Shown: in pieces, positions 62,801 through 64,000 of the stretch
Position numbering within the stretch: position 1 is the first letter of the stretch
Layout: each line of letters opens with the position of its first letter
Assembly (NCBI RefSeq): GCF_035582795.1
Contig: NC_134367.1
Coordinates: 87,651,062-87,715,061 of the forward strand
Direction of reading: 5' to 3'
Origin: Mycteria americana
Lineage: Eukaryota; Chordata; Aves; Ciconiiformes; Ciconiidae
DNA: 64,000 bases
Notes under the pieces: generated by a model
Told to the model about the DNA's origin: nothing
The model's input: only the letters and a program-made list of their open reading frames with translations
The model's database searches: none
Position numbers and translations under genes: made by a program

Positions 62801-63710
62801 GAGATACCCACTGTTTCAGGACACAAAGTAGATTCTACTGGAGAAGCTTTATGTTGGGGTCCTTTTTGCCTTGTATCTCATGCAGTTAGTTTCCCCAGAA
62901 TGCTAATGCATGCAAATCCCTGCAATCTTGATTTGGCAGCATTTTGCATCTCCTTTCCACTGGATGCCAACAAACTGATAAAAACAAGTTGAAAACTATT
63001 TTAGATTCAGATCACTGCCACAAGTTTGAAGGAACAAACAGCACTGGGCTTGAAAGATTATCAGGAACAGTAAATTTGTCAATTGGCAGTGCTTCACTCT
63101 TTGTGGAGAAGTCAAAATTGTCTTTTTCAGGCTAATGATCTGTTCCTAAGGAAAGCTATTTCAGTTAGAACATGGTTTTCAGGGGTAATATTCTCAACAG
63201 TTTCCCTCCATCTCTTCTGCTACTTTTATAGTAGCATTAACTATCTCTGGTTCAAGTCCATAATACTTCAGCAGCTGCTCACTTTGAAATGACAAAAACC
63301 CCTACAGACTTGGAATGGCATAAATATGTTTAAAGACTTTTTATTTATAGAAAAGACTGAAAGACTTTTGTTTGTCTCATTCTTCCCAAGTAGCGCTAGC
63401 CAAAAATATTTCAATGCAGTGCTTTTCAGTCAGAAAACACGATTCCAAGGAAATTACACCATTTAGTGGAATTGCGTTCATTAGTGTCAAACTCATATGA
63501 GAAATTAGTAATGATCATGATACACACTCAGAGTACAGTCCAGGCAACAGCTTGCCTCAAACTGCCAGCCACCTGACATAATCATAAAAAACTGGGCCAG
63601 ACCATGCATCTGGGTAAAGCATTATTACGTCTGACAGCCTGGATGCTAGGTGATTAGCTGCCAGGGAACTAAGCTGTCCAGGTGAAGTTCATAGTATTCT
63701 GCTCAAGACG
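59838..63710. other. Intergenic; no supported gene
   Basis: AT-rich DNA with frames of up to about 95 codons, none recognised. No RNA gene, LTR or LINE fragment could be identified. Confidence 0.55.
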
Positions 63711-63745
63711 GAAAGAAAGAGACAAGAAAGAAAGAAAGAAAGGGG
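63711..63745. repeat. (GAAA)n purine tract
   Basis: GAAA units with one interruption (GACAA), ending in AGGGG. A simple repeat near the end of the window. Confidence 0.85.
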
Positions 63746-64000
63746 AAGGAAACAGGGGTCCTCAACAAAAGTAATTTACGAAGTGAAGTGACAGAGTCAT
63801 TGTGTTAAAGAGCCAAGAAGGGGAAGATTCAAGCCCACATTCAGACATCCATATTTGGGCATATAAAATCTAGACGCTTGGGTATGAACTAAATGTATAG
63901 GCTTCCATTGTAGTCAGTGGAGATCTAAGTCTCCATAGTTTTGTACCCATGTAGGTGCCTGTTGCCACCTGAGATGCCCTAGGGTATTCAAGGCATCCAC

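Noticed and set aside
1..64000. CR1 LINE fragments, expected in bird DNA
   Set aside because: I searched by eye for the typical 3' end (ATTCTATGATTCTATG type) and for reverse-transcriptase frames and found none convincing. Old, diverged fragments could be missed.

Overview
The window is vertebrate nuclear DNA, most likely from a bird of the Neoaves group. It is mostly AT-rich, non-coding sequence around a single recognisable gene. The bird assignment rests on three solo LTRs of a family I recognise from neoavian genomes, and on the compact, repeat-poor character of the rest. It is an inference, not a species call. No bacterial features (operons, Shine-Dalgarno sites, CRISPR arrays, insertion sequences) are present.

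The one gene I can name is PIGM (27022-28287, + strand). It encodes the catalytic subunit of GPI mannosyltransferase I, which adds the first mannose to the glycosylphosphatidylinositol anchor precursor on the luminal side of the ER. It is an intact single exon of 421 codons, lying in a CpG island of roughly 1.3 kb (about 26335-27620). The promoter region has GC boxes and NRF1-like sites and no obvious TATA box. An in-frame upstream ATG would add 53 residues but has a poor start context. A poly(A) hexamer overlaps the stop codon, and a second lies about 650 bp downstream.

Layout: 1-26300 is AT-rich intergenic DNA with three solo LTRs of one endogenous-retrovirus family (3814-4388 minus, 16501-17088 plus, 20992-21555 minus). 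Two have perfect 5-bp target-site duplications and one has a 4/5 match. This stretch also holds a run of 22 G, a G-quadruplex motif, a 22-bp minisatellite and a GC-rich pocket at 6602-7039. The CpG island and PIGM occupy 26335-28937. From 28940 to 64000 I see only non-coding DNA with simple repeats, including a switch from AAGGG to AAGGGG units at 59748-59837, a possible old MIR-like SINE near 56520-56650, and a few stretches that look like candidate conserved non-coding elements. The longest open frames outside PIGM (about 100-153 codons) match nothing I recognise and often overlap frames on the other strand, so I have not called them as genes.

I found no undescribed multi-gene system. The most useful leads are the isolation of PIGM (in human it sits next to KCNJ10), its start and end signals, the intact CRE in one solo LTR, and the unit switch in the GGGAA-type repeat.
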